DNA of 64,000 bases from Motacilla alba alba (taxonomy: Eukaryota > Chordata > Aves > Passeriformes > Motacillidae). The stretch lies in NCBI RefSeq assembly GCF_015832195.1, contig NC_052046.1, positions 29,292,911 through 29,356,910 of the forward strand, read 5' to 3'. The translations under genes were made by a program, and so were the position numbers. The notes under the pieces are model-generated. The model saw only the letters and a program-made list of their open reading frames with translations. It was not told where the DNA came from and did no database searches. Position 1 is the first letter of the stretch. Every line of letters starts with the position of its first letter. This document shows, piece after piece, positions 46,517-60,025 of this stretch.

Positions 46517-48230
46517 TAACGCATAACTCTAACACTAACAATTTTAATTTGCAGATCTTATAGCATTTAGTAAATTATTTTTAGAAAGCCTGAAGAACTG
46601 ACATGCTTTTGTATCTTTCACTAGATCTTCAGCTATCTGATTTAGACACTCTGTAAAATAAATGAGAGATGGTAGTTTGTAATGTGCCAAATGCTATGAC
46701 ACAGAAAACTTCTGTTAAAAATATGCCTGAAGCAAGCTAACAATGTTCTTAAAATGCTGTCTGGTTTCTCTGAGATAAAGCCCTTACTTCTCAGGCAGAA
46801 GACTGAGTGCTCAGATTTACACTGTAGTGTGATCTGTTAAAAATCCCCACCTATGCACTAGATTAAATAAGATAAAGAAAAATTACAAGGAGGGTGAATC
46901 TGAGACCTTTATTATATTGTTGAGATACTGTTGTGAAGAGAAGGATGTAAATTCAAAAAGACAGCAAAATGCCACATGGTGCTCTAGGCCCAGGCATGTG
47001 GAGCACACAGATCTGTCCTAGGTACCTGTATAGGTCAGAATCCACCTTATCCTTCAGAATATTTTCCATTGTCCCACATCAGCTGTGTAGCAACACCTGA
47101 AATTTACAACAGTAATTGGCATTTCTGAGCCTGGGAAAATCAAGCATTTTACTTCACACTGTCTTTCTTCCCTTTTAATAAAAGCAAGAAAATACTGAAA
47201 TTATCAAGCAATATTTGTTTGCAGCTTCAAATAAGTAAACAATTCCACTGGTAAACAGAGTTATGGTTTTGCTTTCCTTTCATTCACCCAGCCTCCTAAA
47301 AGGAAAATATTCCTTCTATTAGTGATTTTTTTTGAATTGTCTTCTTTTTTTTTTGTCATAGTGTTGAAATACTACCCATATGCAAAATTGCTCCATTCAC
47401 TGACTTGGACATCACAAACCAAAATGCATTTTCATTTCCTTGTTTTTACCAAGTCTGAGTTAAGACTTTTACCAAGTCTGCAGGAGAAATTATCCCCAAA
47501 TTGTGTCTGTTTTAAAACTTGATATAGCTACATCTCAAGGGAACCTCCAGTGCATGCAGTGTTCATAAAAACAACTTATCAAATTTCTCCAGATTGGACT
47601 TCACTGAAGTCACAGCAATCACTAAGGCTTTATCTCTTTAGTAAAGCCTCACAAGTGGACTCACTAGGACACTAGTAGGGAAGGGCAGTGGTGCTCAGTG
47701 GTGACCCTACACCTGAGACATACAGGTGTATGGATGACAATTCCAATTCACAAAAGCACATCACAGGGGAGGAAGACTTTCCCACCTTGACATTATGTTT
47801 ATTTGATATCAAAGCATCTTTTCCCTATCATAGTACCATTGACAAAGCAGTTACATTGAATGGGACCTAAAACTATATAGACTTTCCTATATTTAAAAAA
47901 TAAAACTTACTCAGAGTGAAAAAAGAAAATACTATAACCACTATTTAGAGAATGGTAATGCTGGATAAGGGAACACATGGCTGTGCTTTTAAGTCAGCAG
48001 AGAAGAACAAATAAAACCACTCTCGTGAATTAGGAAGCACAATACATTTCCTGTCTTCTACTGTCAAGAGCCATCTGAAATGCTTTCTTGTATATATAGC
48101 TTCTGAGAAGAGTACCTTTAGAAAGTTTTTCTCTCAAGAACAGGATCACCTCACTTTACAAATTGGTTTTCAACTACAGGACAGGTTTTAGAGCTGTTAC
48201 ATTTTTGTGAGAGTAGCAATCATTTCACAG
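46517..48230. other. Unique AT-rich DNA, nothing recognised
   Basis: Only short open frames without domains or splice signals. No transposon identified. Confidence 0.4.
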
Positions 48231-48289
48231 TTTTGTTTTTTTGGTTTTTTTTTTTTTTTTTTTTTTTGTTTTGTTTTGTTTTTTTTTTC
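48231..48289. repeat. Long poly(T) tract with G interruptions
   Basis: Nearly 60 bases of T broken only by G or GG at a few places (TTTTGTTTTGTTTTGTT at the right part). It could be the reverse of a retroposed poly(A) tail, but no retroposed body is visible on its left side (the side where such a body would lie). Confidence 0.9.
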
Positions 48290-51200
48290 TGAATGAGGAG
48301 ACAGACTGTGATTCAAACTGCTAGTACCCCTTGTATTTTTGGATGTTTACAAGTTTCCATCTTACAAAAGATTATCTCAGTTCTGTGTTTGGAAACACCA
48401 GACTTCCTATTTCTTGTTGATCTTATTCTCATCAAAGACATTTATCTGCTGAGAGATTAAGTAAATCCATTTGAAAAATAAACATAATTATTTGATAAAC
48501 ACTGTCCAAACAGATTCCAGAAAGAAAATGACAAGAGCAAGTGAATTCTTACAATAGAAAATTGCATCTTCTGAATATTAAGTATCAGTTGCATACTAGC
48601 TCTCCAAGGCAGGTTTATTCGTATTTGTCCATGAAAACCCTGGTGGTTCCCACCACTCCTTCACCGGTGTCCCCACTTTGTGAATCCTGCCCAAAGTGTA
48701 GTCAGGCTAGGGACAGAAGGGACCACTTCAGTCCAGGCTGAAATCTGTCTCATAACTTTGCATACTGAGTTTCAACAGTTGTGTACTATGTGTCTTTTTC
48801 TTAGCTAACAGAAATTCCATAGTCTGATCTGCAGCCTGAAAGAAGGGGTGGACAGCACCTACTGAAGTGCCTGCTCAGAAAAGTGGTGAAAACAATTATG
48901 ACTTATTCTTCACTTACAGAACGTTAAGGTTTGCCTTTAATAGTCTTCATTAACATAACGAGAATAGCTATGGGACATGATATCCAGCCTGGACCCAGAG
49001 CATCCTTGTTTCAGCTCTTCAGTTGTTACAGCTCCTTAAGATAATTTGGTTGTAAAATATTTTTTTTCTGTATTTTTCCAGCTTTTATCACAGATGAGCT
49101 CTGTAATCTAAGCCACTGTATGATCTCACAGCCAGTGATATCTTTACAACTGAGAGTGTGTGTATGCAACTAAATTGAGCTAACCCCATTCATAAAGGCA
49201 AATTTGGCTTGGAAACTCATTTCATGTGAGACAAAGAAGGGTGGAGTTAAAGCTGTTCAAGCATAGGCTGATAATAAAGGCAAGGGGTAACAGCCTTTAA
49301 CAACAACACCATCGCTAAAAGAAATGCTTGTTAAATCAAAGTTTCTTTAGGAAAAGTACCTTTTATTAAATGAGGGGGTTTTTTCCTCTTTTACAAAGAC
49401 CAGTTATAAATTGTTCATGCTATGCAAATATAGCCATGATCAACTGGCTAAAGAACTACATAATATTGTTTACTGGCAGTCTGTAACAGGTGGGAAAAAA
49501 AAAAGGCAGTACAAAACTTGAAATGCAATGTGATTACATACTTCAAAAAAACCCCAGCACTTATAATCAGCTTCAGTCAACAAGCTGAAAAATGTTCTAC
49601 ATGTCTTCTACATGTTTCCTCAAGTGGCAAAACTGAATAGCCTCAAGGTCCTCAACAATATTTTCTCTGGGGAGGAAAAATCAACTGGATAGGATTTTAA
49701 AGTTGAAAAAACAGTGTAAAGCTTTTGCGATGTTTAAGCTTCTTCTAAATATCACACATAGGACAGGGTGGGAAAAATAAACTCCAGCTGATCAATTATT
49801 TATTCACTCTGCAGAAAAGAGAACTGCTAAAGAAAAAAACAGTGAGGATCACAGTAGGAAAGCAATAAATCAATTAGTAGCTTCTTAAAGAAGAAAACAG
49901 TGACTCAAACTGGCACTACAATTTGCGGGTTTGACCTCAATTACTGTCTGTATTTACTGATCAGAAATTAAACCTAACACCACAGGTGCATTTGCAGAGA
50001 AAATGGGTGCTTCTTATAGCTAGTAACCTAGAAAATGTAACTATGTAAATGAATTGTTTTTTTCTATTCTTAGGCATCCAGTAAAATCTTCTGCATGTGT
50101 TGTGCAAAATCTTGTGCTTGTGTTTTGTACCTATTTTTCCTCCCTGTAGAGTCGAAGTGCAGTGATGATAGTCACCAAGCACATTGCCCTTCCTGTTCTA
50201 AACGAGTTATCTTTATCTTCCTCATCTTTACTCATACTTGCAACACCAGCTCCTCCTGATGATAGACTAATTACCAGGACTATTGGGTAATGCATCTGCT
50301 TATTAGCACTGACAAGAAGAGCAATGGTAATATAAAGGGCCTTGCCATGTGCAAACAGCACCTATTTCTTCTACTGCTTCTAAACCTGTACTGACACTCA
50401 GAAAACCCAGCCTTGAGTGAGTGGTTGCTTGATAAAAATATGTTTGATTCCATGTGGACTTCAGCTCTTATGTTGCTCTTTCCATCATCCTTCTAAGATT
50501 TCAAAGATAATTAGCCTGCACATAATTTATCTAAGCATTGTTTTGGCAACCAAATCCATTGCAACTTACGTGAGCATTTTAACTTAGATTTCATTCTCAG
50601 CTTGCCTGAATATGGCAAATGAAATTAAATATGAATAAACTGTCAGGAAACAGCAGAAAACTCACATCATATGAGGATAGCTCATTTATAGAAGACTATT
50701 TCTGGCACACAGATTGCTCAGGGAAAACCAAAAACCAAAGTTAATTATTCAGGAAACTAGAGAAATGCTTAGCTGGCAAGTGGGTGTTCTGGTTGATGGT
50801 TGGTTTTTAACCATTCTCTGCAACCTATAAACAACACTGGAAAATGGATTACAGGAGCACTCTCCTGTCCATTCAAATTTGGTTTATCCAGCCAGCCAAT
50901 TTGAATTGATCTACCTGACTTTTCCTCATATGGGTGATTCACAGCTCATGAGATTCCTTCAACTAGAACAATCTTTTCTTGGCTAATGGTAGCAAAACTG
51001 GCTCTTCACCTAAGAAAATAATGTCCAGAAGTGGGCAGACCCCCTTCTGGATGATCCAGAGCTTTTGGGGATGACAGACATCAGCAATTGCTGACAAAAG
51101 TACACTACCTACCATGAATGCCAAGAGAAAGCAGTAGTAGAAAGAGAGATCCTCCCCAATAACATAAACTCACATTCTTTCAGATCTTGATAGACTAGGT

Positions 51201-52694
51201 GCAAATCCCTAAATGAGCATCGTGCAATTAAGAGGACATTACACAGCAGGCTCCTCCACAGAGTCACAGTCACCACAAGCAAATGTGGTTAGAGCATTAC
51301 TGTAGAATAAAAAAATACAAGGAGGTAGGGTGAGCAGTTATTGTTTTTCATTACCTGGAAAATGTTATCAGTTGTTGGTTTTCATTATTTTGTGGGTGAC
51401 AAAATATTTGCAGTTCTTAAATCTGTGACCGCTGAACACTGAATTCACTACAGAACAGAAAAAGTCTCTCCCAGGGCAGGATATATTTTTAAGGTACCTC
51501 AGACACTTAATTTGTTAGAGAAAAAAGGTTCAATAAACTAAAAAATATAATTGTTGTTGTTGTTATTGTTGTAGTTATAAGCATCTTGATAGCATCACAA
51601 ATACAAATGCTGCTCTACCAAGGCTTCTTCGGGCAAACACTGCACAGGCCATAAAATTCTTGCCTTGAGGAGACTGCAAACAAACTTCATTTACTCTTGA
51701 AAGCAATTGTGATATACTATTGTTCTTTACACAGCTTAAAAGATGTGTACCCTAATAACCAGAGTAAATAAATGGCTGATTTGGCAGTCCTTTCTTGTCC
51801 AGAAAGCAATAGAGTTGGCCATCAGGATACACAGCTTAGAAATATAATGAGGTGCACAAAAATGTTCCTAAATATTTTCACATAAGTTTAAGAATCTTAG
51901 TAACATAATTAGTTGTAACTAGCCTTTTTTTCTCGCCTCATTTTCTCTTCTCCTTCCAAAAACTTTATTGTTTTTATTTTTTAAAAAACATTCCTTTCAG
52001 CAGATATTTATAACATCTTAATACTTCCAGCAAAAAAAAAAATTAAAAAAAATCATGAGACTAGTTATAGATGTAGTCAGTTATCCTAGGAATTCCTTTC
52101 TGCAGCAAATTTGAAATAAGTAGAATTAAGCACACCATGGCAAGATGCAGTGAAGTCCCTCCAATGATTCCTCAGTGGGCCCTACTCCCCCTTCCTCTCC
52201 CACTCTCACTGAGGCACCAAAGGTCTTCCAGAGTATTTTTCAGTCAACATCTCTCAACCATTGATATGGTCTCCACTTCCACACCTCTGCTACTGTCCCA
52301 TGGTGGTTAGTCTTACTCAGACAACCTTTTCGGTATCCTGAGCTACTGTCTTGAGCTATAGGGGGAGGGCAGAGTGCTGTATTGTTGCCTTTATTCTGGT
52401 TATGTCTGAAAAACAAAAGCCTGTCCTACACCCACACCTTCTTCATCAATAAAAAATTGGTTCCCTACTTACAAATGTAACCTTGCTGTTACATTTGTTG
52501 GAAACTTTGAGCTTTGTTGTGTTATGTTCAAGTACATGTAACCCTCACCTTCTGTTCTCTCTCCAATTTGCTTTTGTGACATTTTTTCATTTCCTTTCAT
52601 GTAGAAAGAGATTACTTCTCTGGCAGCTCTTCTGTGATAGTCCCTTCAGGCTGCACAAAACATCTTCTCACACAGATCAGACTGCTCCAAATGG
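48290..52694. other. Unique AT-rich DNA
   Basis: No transposon or supported exon. Contains a short (TTG)n at 51550-51572. The minus-strand frame at 50131-50361 includes a charged patch SKDEEDKDNSFRTGR after a CATCAG acceptor-like site, but has only a poor donor-like GTACAA and is left uncalled. Confidence 0.35.
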
Positions 52695-52727
52695 TGTTGT
52701 TGTAGCTGCTGCTGCCGCTGCTGCTGC
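52695..52727. repeat. (GTT)n/(GCT)n triplet tract
   Basis: GTTGTTGTA is followed by seven GCT-type triplets with one CCG variant. In one plus-strand frame it makes an eight-alanine run (within 52483-52824). I see no start context or splice sites that support coding. Confidence 0.85.
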
Positions 52728-53840
52728 ATACACTGACCAGTACCCATGGAAGCCAAGACAATGCCTGTGGAATAAAGTGCCAGGAATAATGGCAGGCATA
52801 AACTTTACTCCTGCAGCTATATAGGCCACAAGGAATAGGATCAAAGCAGCTGAATACTGAAGTGGCTCATACTCCATCCTGACTCCAATTTATTCTAAAT
52901 AGCCAAGACTTTTTTCAAAGAGCAGTAGGAAAGGATGCAAAATGGAAGGAGGAAAAAGCAGGCTGGAGACATTCAGAAAGTGCTTTTAACAGCCTTTGGA
53001 ACAAATGAAGACACTTGTCCCTGATGGTTTGACATGAACATCTTTCCTCTATAGACAAGGTCTGCACAGAAGCACTTGTAAAGGTGAGGAAGATACAGAT
53101 GAGTCAGCTAGAATAGAAACAGTGATGTGGTCAGTGAGTTGTTTATCTGGCTTCACAACTTCCTGCCTTTTTTAATTGCAAGGCCTCTCCAGGTCCTCCC
53201 AGGGCACCACCCACCACTTCTCCTGTCTGTGTACCATATCTGAAGGTGATTTGCCTCTGAAAACAGGGAGGGATTTGGCAGCAATTTTAGCAGTGCATTA
53301 CTTGCACTAGCGTTATCACTATTACTGTATTAGTGGGATAGGACTGCAAAATGAAAATGTGTCATGGCACACAAGAAATGAACATGTAGGCTCTATGTGC
53401 TATATTTTATTTGCTATTTACCTTTGTAATGTGTCTTGCTGTTCTCTGCCCAGTTTCTCCTTGAATTTACAGGATTGTTTGGGTTTGCAATTTTTTTTCC
53501 ATTTTCACAGTTTTGTAAGTGTCTCTACATTCACCATCTCTCATGACACTCTGCTAAGGAATCATTCATTTCTCTGTGACTGGCAGTTTCCCACAAAGGC
53601 ATTTATATACCTTTGTTATTAGCTCTTCTCCAGCCAGAACACATGAATTTCTCTACAGGTCATTCTTATTTCCACTTTTAACTTTGTTTTTAATCCCCAA
53701 CACCAAACAAACTACCAATGTCTTTAGGGATTTTTGTTAATCTTGTTTTTTCTTGTGGACAATCTTGTTTGTTTCAATAGCAATTAGCTTTTAGTGTTTT
53801 ATTTACTTCCCTCTTTTCTTTCACTTGGTCTTCCTCCTAG
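52728..53840. other. Unique DNA with a micro-exon-like segment
   Basis: CCTCTATAG ends at 53054 and CTTGTAAAG|GTGAGG follows at 53084, bounding 29 bases on the plus strand. This is too short to call. Nothing else recognised. Confidence 0.3.
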
Positions 53841-53922
53841 ATGTTATTCCACTGCACACATTCCATCGTGTGTTTGGAGAGTACCTAGCACGTCATTGTC
53901 GCTGCACATTGTTGCCACTGCT
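53841..53922 (+). other. Exon-like block, open in two frames, strong splice sites
   Basis: A long pyrimidine tract (CTTCCCTCTTTTCTTTCACT, then TGGTCTTCCTCCTAG) ends at 53840 and CTGCT|GTAAGTAAA closes the block at 53923. The 82 bases are open in two frames; one reads VIPLHTFHRVFGEYLARHCR followed by CTLLPL, with two bases at each edge left for split codons. I do not recognise the peptide. It could be a coding or noncoding exon of a plus-strand transcript, or a chance match. Confidence 0.35.
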
Positions 53923-54517
53923 GTAAGTAAAAGGTCTTGATTTATTGCTTAGGAAATATCATGCCATGTTATTTCCTGAAATTTCTGTGGTCACCTGAGT
54001 CTTAACCAGTCAACCCACAAAAATTCAGAGGAAACACATAAAGGAGAAGTTATATTTGTAGCAATTTCAGTCAGTCAAGTAAATATCTTAGTATTATAAC
54101 GATCTGCACTTGGTATCAAGTACCCAAACAGAAGGATTTCTAAGAAACATCAATAGTTCTACAGGGACATACCTTAACATTTTCTTTTTCATTTTATACA
54201 GATTTCTTTACAAATCAGATCTAAGAAACAGCTACTAATTCTACTTCTATAGCTGAAACAGCATGTCAAACGTCACTTAACTGAAGTGACTTTGGCTTTG
54301 GTTTAGGAGGGTGTTGTGAGCTGTCAACTTACTTTGAACAAAAAGCTTTGTTGTATTCAATTACTTGAATCATTCTTGCTACGAACAGCCCAGGCTAAAA
54401 ACAGTCAGTAACATTCTAACTCCTCATTCACTCACTTGGTGTCATTCTTCTACAGGAATTCTCGTCTAAAAAATTTATTGAAGAGCAACATTTTTATGTG
54501 CCTGAGTAAATCAGAGT
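53923..54517. other. Unique DNA, nothing recognised
   Basis: AT-rich sequence between the exon-like block and the next CR1 tail. Confidence 0.35.
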
Positions 54518-54870
54518 CAATAGAAACATAAAATGGCTTTAATTGGAAGGGACATTAAAGATCATCTAATTCCAACTCTCCTGCCATGGGCAGGGACACC
54601 TTCTACTTGTCCAGATTTCCCAAAGCCTCATCCAGCCTGACCTTGAGCACTTCCACAGATGATGCATCTACATCTTCCCTGGGCAACCTATGGCAGTGCC
54701 TCATCACCCTTACAAAAAAGAATTCCCTAACATCTAATGTAAATCTGCTCTCTTTCAGTTTAAAACCATTACCCTTGTCCTATCACTACATGCCCTTGTA
54801 AAAAGTTCCTCTCCACCTTTCTCCCAGCAGGCCTCCTTTAGGTACTGGAGCACCCTTCCGCTCCTCTAAA
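54518..54870 (-). mobile_element. CR1 LINE 3' fragment
   Basis: The plus strand shows the reverse complement of a CR1 3' end: AATAGAAACATAAAATGGCT, TTGGAAGGGACATTAAAGAT, CCATGGGCAGGGACACCTTC and GAATTCCCTAACATCTAATG, then CTGTCCTATC-like text before a truncation near 54870. The GC-richer stretch up to about 55120 may be more of the same copy but I could not match it. The 71-codon plus-strand frame at 54586-54801 is antisense to the repeat. Confidence 0.9.
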
Positions 54871-57800
54871 ACCTAGTCAGCCTTCATAAGAAATCCAGCA
54901 AGTGCTTCTTACCAGCTGAGCGACTTCCTAGAAATCTGCTCCTGACAAGAACATGAGTCCTTTTCCTGCTTGTGTGCCCTGCTCCTGCCAGCTCAGCAGC
55001 TCGTGTCTGATGGACTGAAATCACCCTACATGCCCAGCAGGTCAAGCTGGACTCCTAGCAGCCAGCTGCTCTGGAGAAGACTATCATGCTCCCCCAGTGC
55101 ACCCCATCATGTGATTTACAACCCTTTTCTTTTTCTTTTTTTTTTTTTTTTTTCTTGAGCCGCTCACACAGTTTAACTGCAGTTGGAAAAGATTGAAGGG
55201 ATAGAGTGGAAATTCAGTAGGGGAATCCCTGTCTACCTGGGTTCATCCACTCCTCACACACATACTGGTGAATTTTTTCTCAAGTGCTCAGCAAAAGATT
55301 ACTCACTTTTCAACTCCAATTTGTCTGTACTCAAATTTGATGGAATTTGGAAACCGTTTGCATGAGGCAAACTTCATCCTTCCATGCACAAACATGTGAT
55401 AATGGAGGAAGATTGTGCTGGATAAGGACTCTAAATGATGAGGACATTGAGTCCAGGCTGTGTACATCTTGTCCTTGTCACTGTCACTGAATAACTTTTC
55501 TTTAGTTTGGGTTTTCGTCTGCAGGGAAGTTTGTTTTGGGGGTTTTTCATGAGTTTGCAGGGAAGGAGGTTCTATTTTGGATTTGGGTTTGGCTTTTTGG
55601 GAGTTTGTTTGGTTGGGTTTTTTTGTTTGTTTGATATAAATGCTTGAGAACAGAAGATAACTCCCTGAACAATTTCTTCTTTATCAAGTACCATACAGGG
55701 CTGAAGCAACATGCACTAGTGTTATTTTAGCACATTACATGGCAGAATATGTACTTCCTTTGTTGTTAAACATGTGCAATTTAATGAAAAAAAGTATTAA
55801 ATAAAGATTATATTTTAAATGCCAATTGAAACACAGAAAGATGCAGCAATTTCTTTTTCCCTGACAAGGAAAATACTACAAAAACAACTACTTTCGTATC
55901 AATCAATTTTCAAATCAGAGGAACATCAAAAACATCAGACAGACTTTAAAATATCTGGGGCATAACTTTCAAATATAAAATGTCACCTAATTAATATCAA
56001 GCAAGATAACTTTTTTTTTTCCAAAAGGCGACATAACACTGCTACCAGCATCTAAGATTCAAACTAGATTAGATGTGACTGAAACTTTGTTATAGTTCCT
56101 GTTTTGTGAACACTGGGATTCAGTATGCTTTGGAGAAAGCAGCTGAAACTTCACTTGATTTTATCAGTGTTTACTTATCAGCAGCTCTATGATATCAGCA
56201 AAACAAGAACTGAAAATTTTGGCTGATTAGTTCCTGTCAACTGCAATGTAAAAATTGAAAGGAATTCACCTGCTCATGTTTTGGAATAAGTGATAAAGCA
56301 GCAGCTGCAGTAAGCAGAATAGTAAACACTCTCAGTATAATTGTTTTTTGATTTTTGGGTGTCAACAAGATAAGAAGTGTGTCTTTTCTTAATTACCCAG
56401 ATTACCATAAAAAAACAGGTTAAGATTTAGAAAACTGTGAGAACAGTTCTTACACAAAACCAGCTTATGCATCTGGAATTCCAGCAAAGCCTTAGGATCC
56501 TTCTCAGATAACTGCCCATATTGTTATCATCAGCCTGGTTGCACAAGACTGTGTGGGAATCTTATTAAATCTTCCTGCTGAGGTTCCAGACTAAGTCACT
56601 TTCTCTCCCGTAGCTGTAGGATCCTCCATGGAATATTACATCTCCCTACACTGAGATGTTAAAAATAAACTACACAAAAATCCTCTTAGTCCACTGTGCC
56701 CGCTTCGTTTTTCAGATGAATAGGTGACTTCAACACATTATTCTCTTGTTTATTATCTTGTTTATTATATTAACTTTTCCACATATTGTGAGCACAATAT
56801 CTTGATCATAACCTTGTGGACCTCCACACAATCCTAATAATGATCATGTCTCTGTGAAAAAGTCAGCAGGATCCCAGTTTGGAATTTTGGGGTGACACGG
56901 GGCAGAAAGAACATAATTAGTCATGTGCATGCTGGAGGGAGAAAGATTCTTACTTCAGCCAAGTACAAGAGAGAAGTAGAGTGAAATAGAAGAACATAAA
57001 GTCACAGTGACCTCTCCAGTCCCTGATCTTAGAGCACACTCATAGTCATACCCATCACCCCACACCCACAGGAACCTCTCCAAGGATTAAAGGGAGTTCC
57101 AGGGCTCCTCCACACTTCCACAAAGACCTCCTGCCAGCTATTAATCCCTGCCAGATCCCAACCTCCCCTTTCTGTTGGACACAGATGGGAGACACATAGA
57201 CAGTCATTTTCCAGTGTTTGCAGCTTCTTTGCTGTGTCTCCTTGGGGTAGCTTTCCTGCTCTGCCTGCCACCAGCTGACCAGACAGAAAACAATGGTATT
57301 TAAACCAGGGCTAGAACTGATTAATTAACTTTATTTTTCCTACACTATAAAACTTTTAATGAAAGTGTAACACTGGTAAATCTCCAGAAAAATGCTAGCC
57401 TACACAAGTTTAAATGAAACAACAGAAAATGTTTGCAACTGTTCTCTCAACCGACTTACTGGTAGAAAGGTACAGTCTTCCATTTTAAACCTTAGTATCA
57501 CCATTCTTTAATCTCCTTCTCTGTTAATTACCTGGCTGCTTATCTTGATGCCCTTTACCAAAACATTTGAGGTTTGACAAGATTATATTAACAATAATAA
57601 ATCTCTCCTCTTTCTCATCATGTAGTAGTTGGAACTTGATTAGGAATAATTTTAGGCATTGTTACTCCTGTGTTCTCCTCAGGGAGCAAGCAAGTCTTGT
57701 TGACTGAAACACTAGTAAACAGGGTTATGATGAAACAAATCATCAAAGTAAAAGAGCTGGGGTGTGCAGCCCAAAGCATTTAGAGAAAGGCATTAGTCAT

Positions 57801-58402
57801 ACCTTGGAAATTAATCAAGAATTTGGGGAAGGGGGGGCAGAAAGCTAGAGAGGTCAAAAGGTAGGCAGAACTAGCTGTAAATAACTTCCCTCAAGATAGC
57901 TGACTAACACAATGTGCATGAGCTGAAACTTGTTTATTTGAACCCTGTGAACCCAGTACACATTTCTGTTGGTTAGATATCTTGGAGCTGGAAGCAGATG
58001 CAAGAGGTGAAGGTTACTCCCTAGTTACTAACACTAAGCAACCTGCTTCCTGCACCTCTCCACCGAGGGCGGGAACAGGGATGATCAAACAAAAAAACCC
58101 TTAACCCCTGGGAAATACATTCCCCTCTGACAGGTGGGAATGGTCCTGAAAAACAGCATGCACATCCACCTTTCTTACGCACCACATGTTTGGTGAGCCC
58201 AGGACTAATAATGGAAAGGAAGGTGGGATGCACTGCTTTGGAATTTCTCATTTATTTTTCTCAGAATCTCTTCTCCCTCTTGTTTTCCTTCTCTGCCCAT
58301 GTCATTCTATGACCTTAATATTTTGTTGCTGGAAGCACATATTTTGGCAAAAACTGCAGAAAAAATAGCACTGGGCACCAGAGAAACCACCCTGAATAAA
58401 TG
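54871..58402. other. Unique DNA with T-rich and G/T-rich tracts
   Basis: Poly(T) lies at 55131-55155 and a G/T-rich stretch of GGTTTGGG and TTTGTTTG type at 55500-55632. No exon or transposon supported. Minus-strand open frames at 57029-57271 and 58021-58251 are short and unrecognised. Confidence 0.4.
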
Positions 58403-58436
58403 TGGAAAAAAAAAAAAAAACAAACCAAAACAAAAG
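58403..58436. repeat. Poly(A) tract followed by CAAACC/CAAAAC units
   Basis: A run of A from 58406 leads into CAAACCAAAACAAAA. It is a simple A-rich repeat; no retroposed sequence was recognised to its left. Confidence 0.9.
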
Positions 58437-59776
58437 GCATCCTCCTAGAAGGAGAGCTTTAAACAATCTCTAAAGCAATAGGATCTTATTACTTTATGAT
58501 TCTTTTTCCAGTCAGCTTCTGAATAGTGGATATTCACACATTTCATCAATGAAATTTACTCGTCTGCAGATATTACCTATAGTCTAACATGTTTTCACTA
58601 TAAATTTTAAGGAGGGAAGTACTAGAAGTGAGAACAAAGAGTAAACTATTCATTGCATTAATAAACTTCTCAAATCCCAATACTAAAGCCAAGCTGTAAT
58701 GAACATGCCAAAATAAAACTCCTGTAGTGCCCTAAGCCCACCCCACGGCTTACTCCTGCTGCATCTCAGGTCACTTAAAATCAGTTTGGTGATGTCTGCC
58801 CCATTTCACAACTGAACTCAGAAGCTATCTAAAATTAAGATCTGAATGAATTTGTTTGCAGCAACCTGGGACAGATCTTTTCATGCTGAGATCAGTCTAT
58901 GTCAAAACGCCCGTTTCACTGTTAGAGTGAAAAGCTTATTCATATAGTCAAAATCATGACAAAAATTTTAACAGGAGGATGATGAAGGCTGTACATAATT
59001 GCCAGCTGAAGTGAGAATAGTTTGTGAGTGTAGTTCACAGCAAGGTCACTGCAAAACCATACTTTCACAAAAACACACCTATCACTATGGTAGTGCCTCC
59101 TTTCCATCACTGTCATAGTTATGTACATTATTGGAAGGAAATAAATGCTCCCTGATTCCCATTATTCTCTGAAAGGGGGGGAGAAAAATAATAACTTTGC
59201 CATTTTTAGAGCTGATCCAAATTTATTGCTGTAACTGTCACATATTAAGTATGTAAGTTTAATTGTCATTATCTCCAAATAAAAAATACCTAATTTTTCC
59301 AGAAGAAATGCCAAACTGACACTGTTCTGTTTGAACTGCTGTTAATATGTAAACTCATTTGAATATATCCAAATATCAACTTGTAGGAGTTTAGTACAGC
59401 AAAAGCTGTAAGAAAAAATATGAAAAAAAAAAGTTTCAGACAGTAAACTGGTTCTTCAACAATATCAATTGCAAATTAGCATCCATGACAAGACTGCAAT
59501 TTAGTTATTGTTATTTCAAGGGATTATATTGGAGAAATAATAGGTTCATATTTGTAGTGTAGGATTATTCAATGAGCTGCTTCAGGATGAGCATGATAAG
59601 GCATAACAAAGTTTTGACTAATTATCAACTAGGTCAACATAACATTGTGTGCACGTGTGTTGTATGCGTTGGATGAAACTTACACTGTCATGAATGTGTC
59701 AGATCTGCAATACTGATTACTCATCTTTGCTTGCAGACAGACTGAAAGAACTTGCTGTCAAGTGTGTTTACCAACT
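58437..59776. other. Unique AT-rich DNA, nothing recognised
   Basis: Contains only short homopolymer runs and a small GTGTGCACGTGTGTTG patch near 59648. Confidence 0.4.
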
Positions 59777-60025
59777 AAGTCATAGAATCACAGAATATCC
59801 TGTGCTGGAAGGCACACATCAGGATCACCAAAGTCCAACTCCTAGTCCTGCACAGGATGTCCCAAGAGTCATACCATGTGCCTGAAACCATTGCCCAAAC
59901 ACTTCTGGAACTCAGACAGGCTTGGTGCTTTGACCATTTCCCTGGGGAGTCTGTTCCAGTGGCCAGCCACCCTCTGAGTGAAAATACTTTTCCTGGTATC
60001 CAGCCTAAACCTCCCCTGACACAGT
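59777..60025 (-). mobile_element. CR1 LINE 3' fragment
   Basis: The plus strand shows GTCATAGAATCACAGAATAT, then CCTGTGCTGGAAGGCACACA, CAAGTCC-like text and GGGGAGTCTGTTCCAGTGGC, then TATCCAGCCTAAACCTCCCC. This is the 3' UTR of a CR1 subfamily different from the copies at 13825 and 54518 (its 3' text reads AATATCCTGTGCTGGAAGG rather than AATGGTTTGGGTTGGAAGG). 5'-truncated to about 250 bp. Confidence 0.88.

Noticed and set aside
52483..52824. 113-codon plus-strand frame with a poly-alanine run
   Set aside because: The alanines come from a GCT triplet tract; no splice or start context and no recognisable domain.
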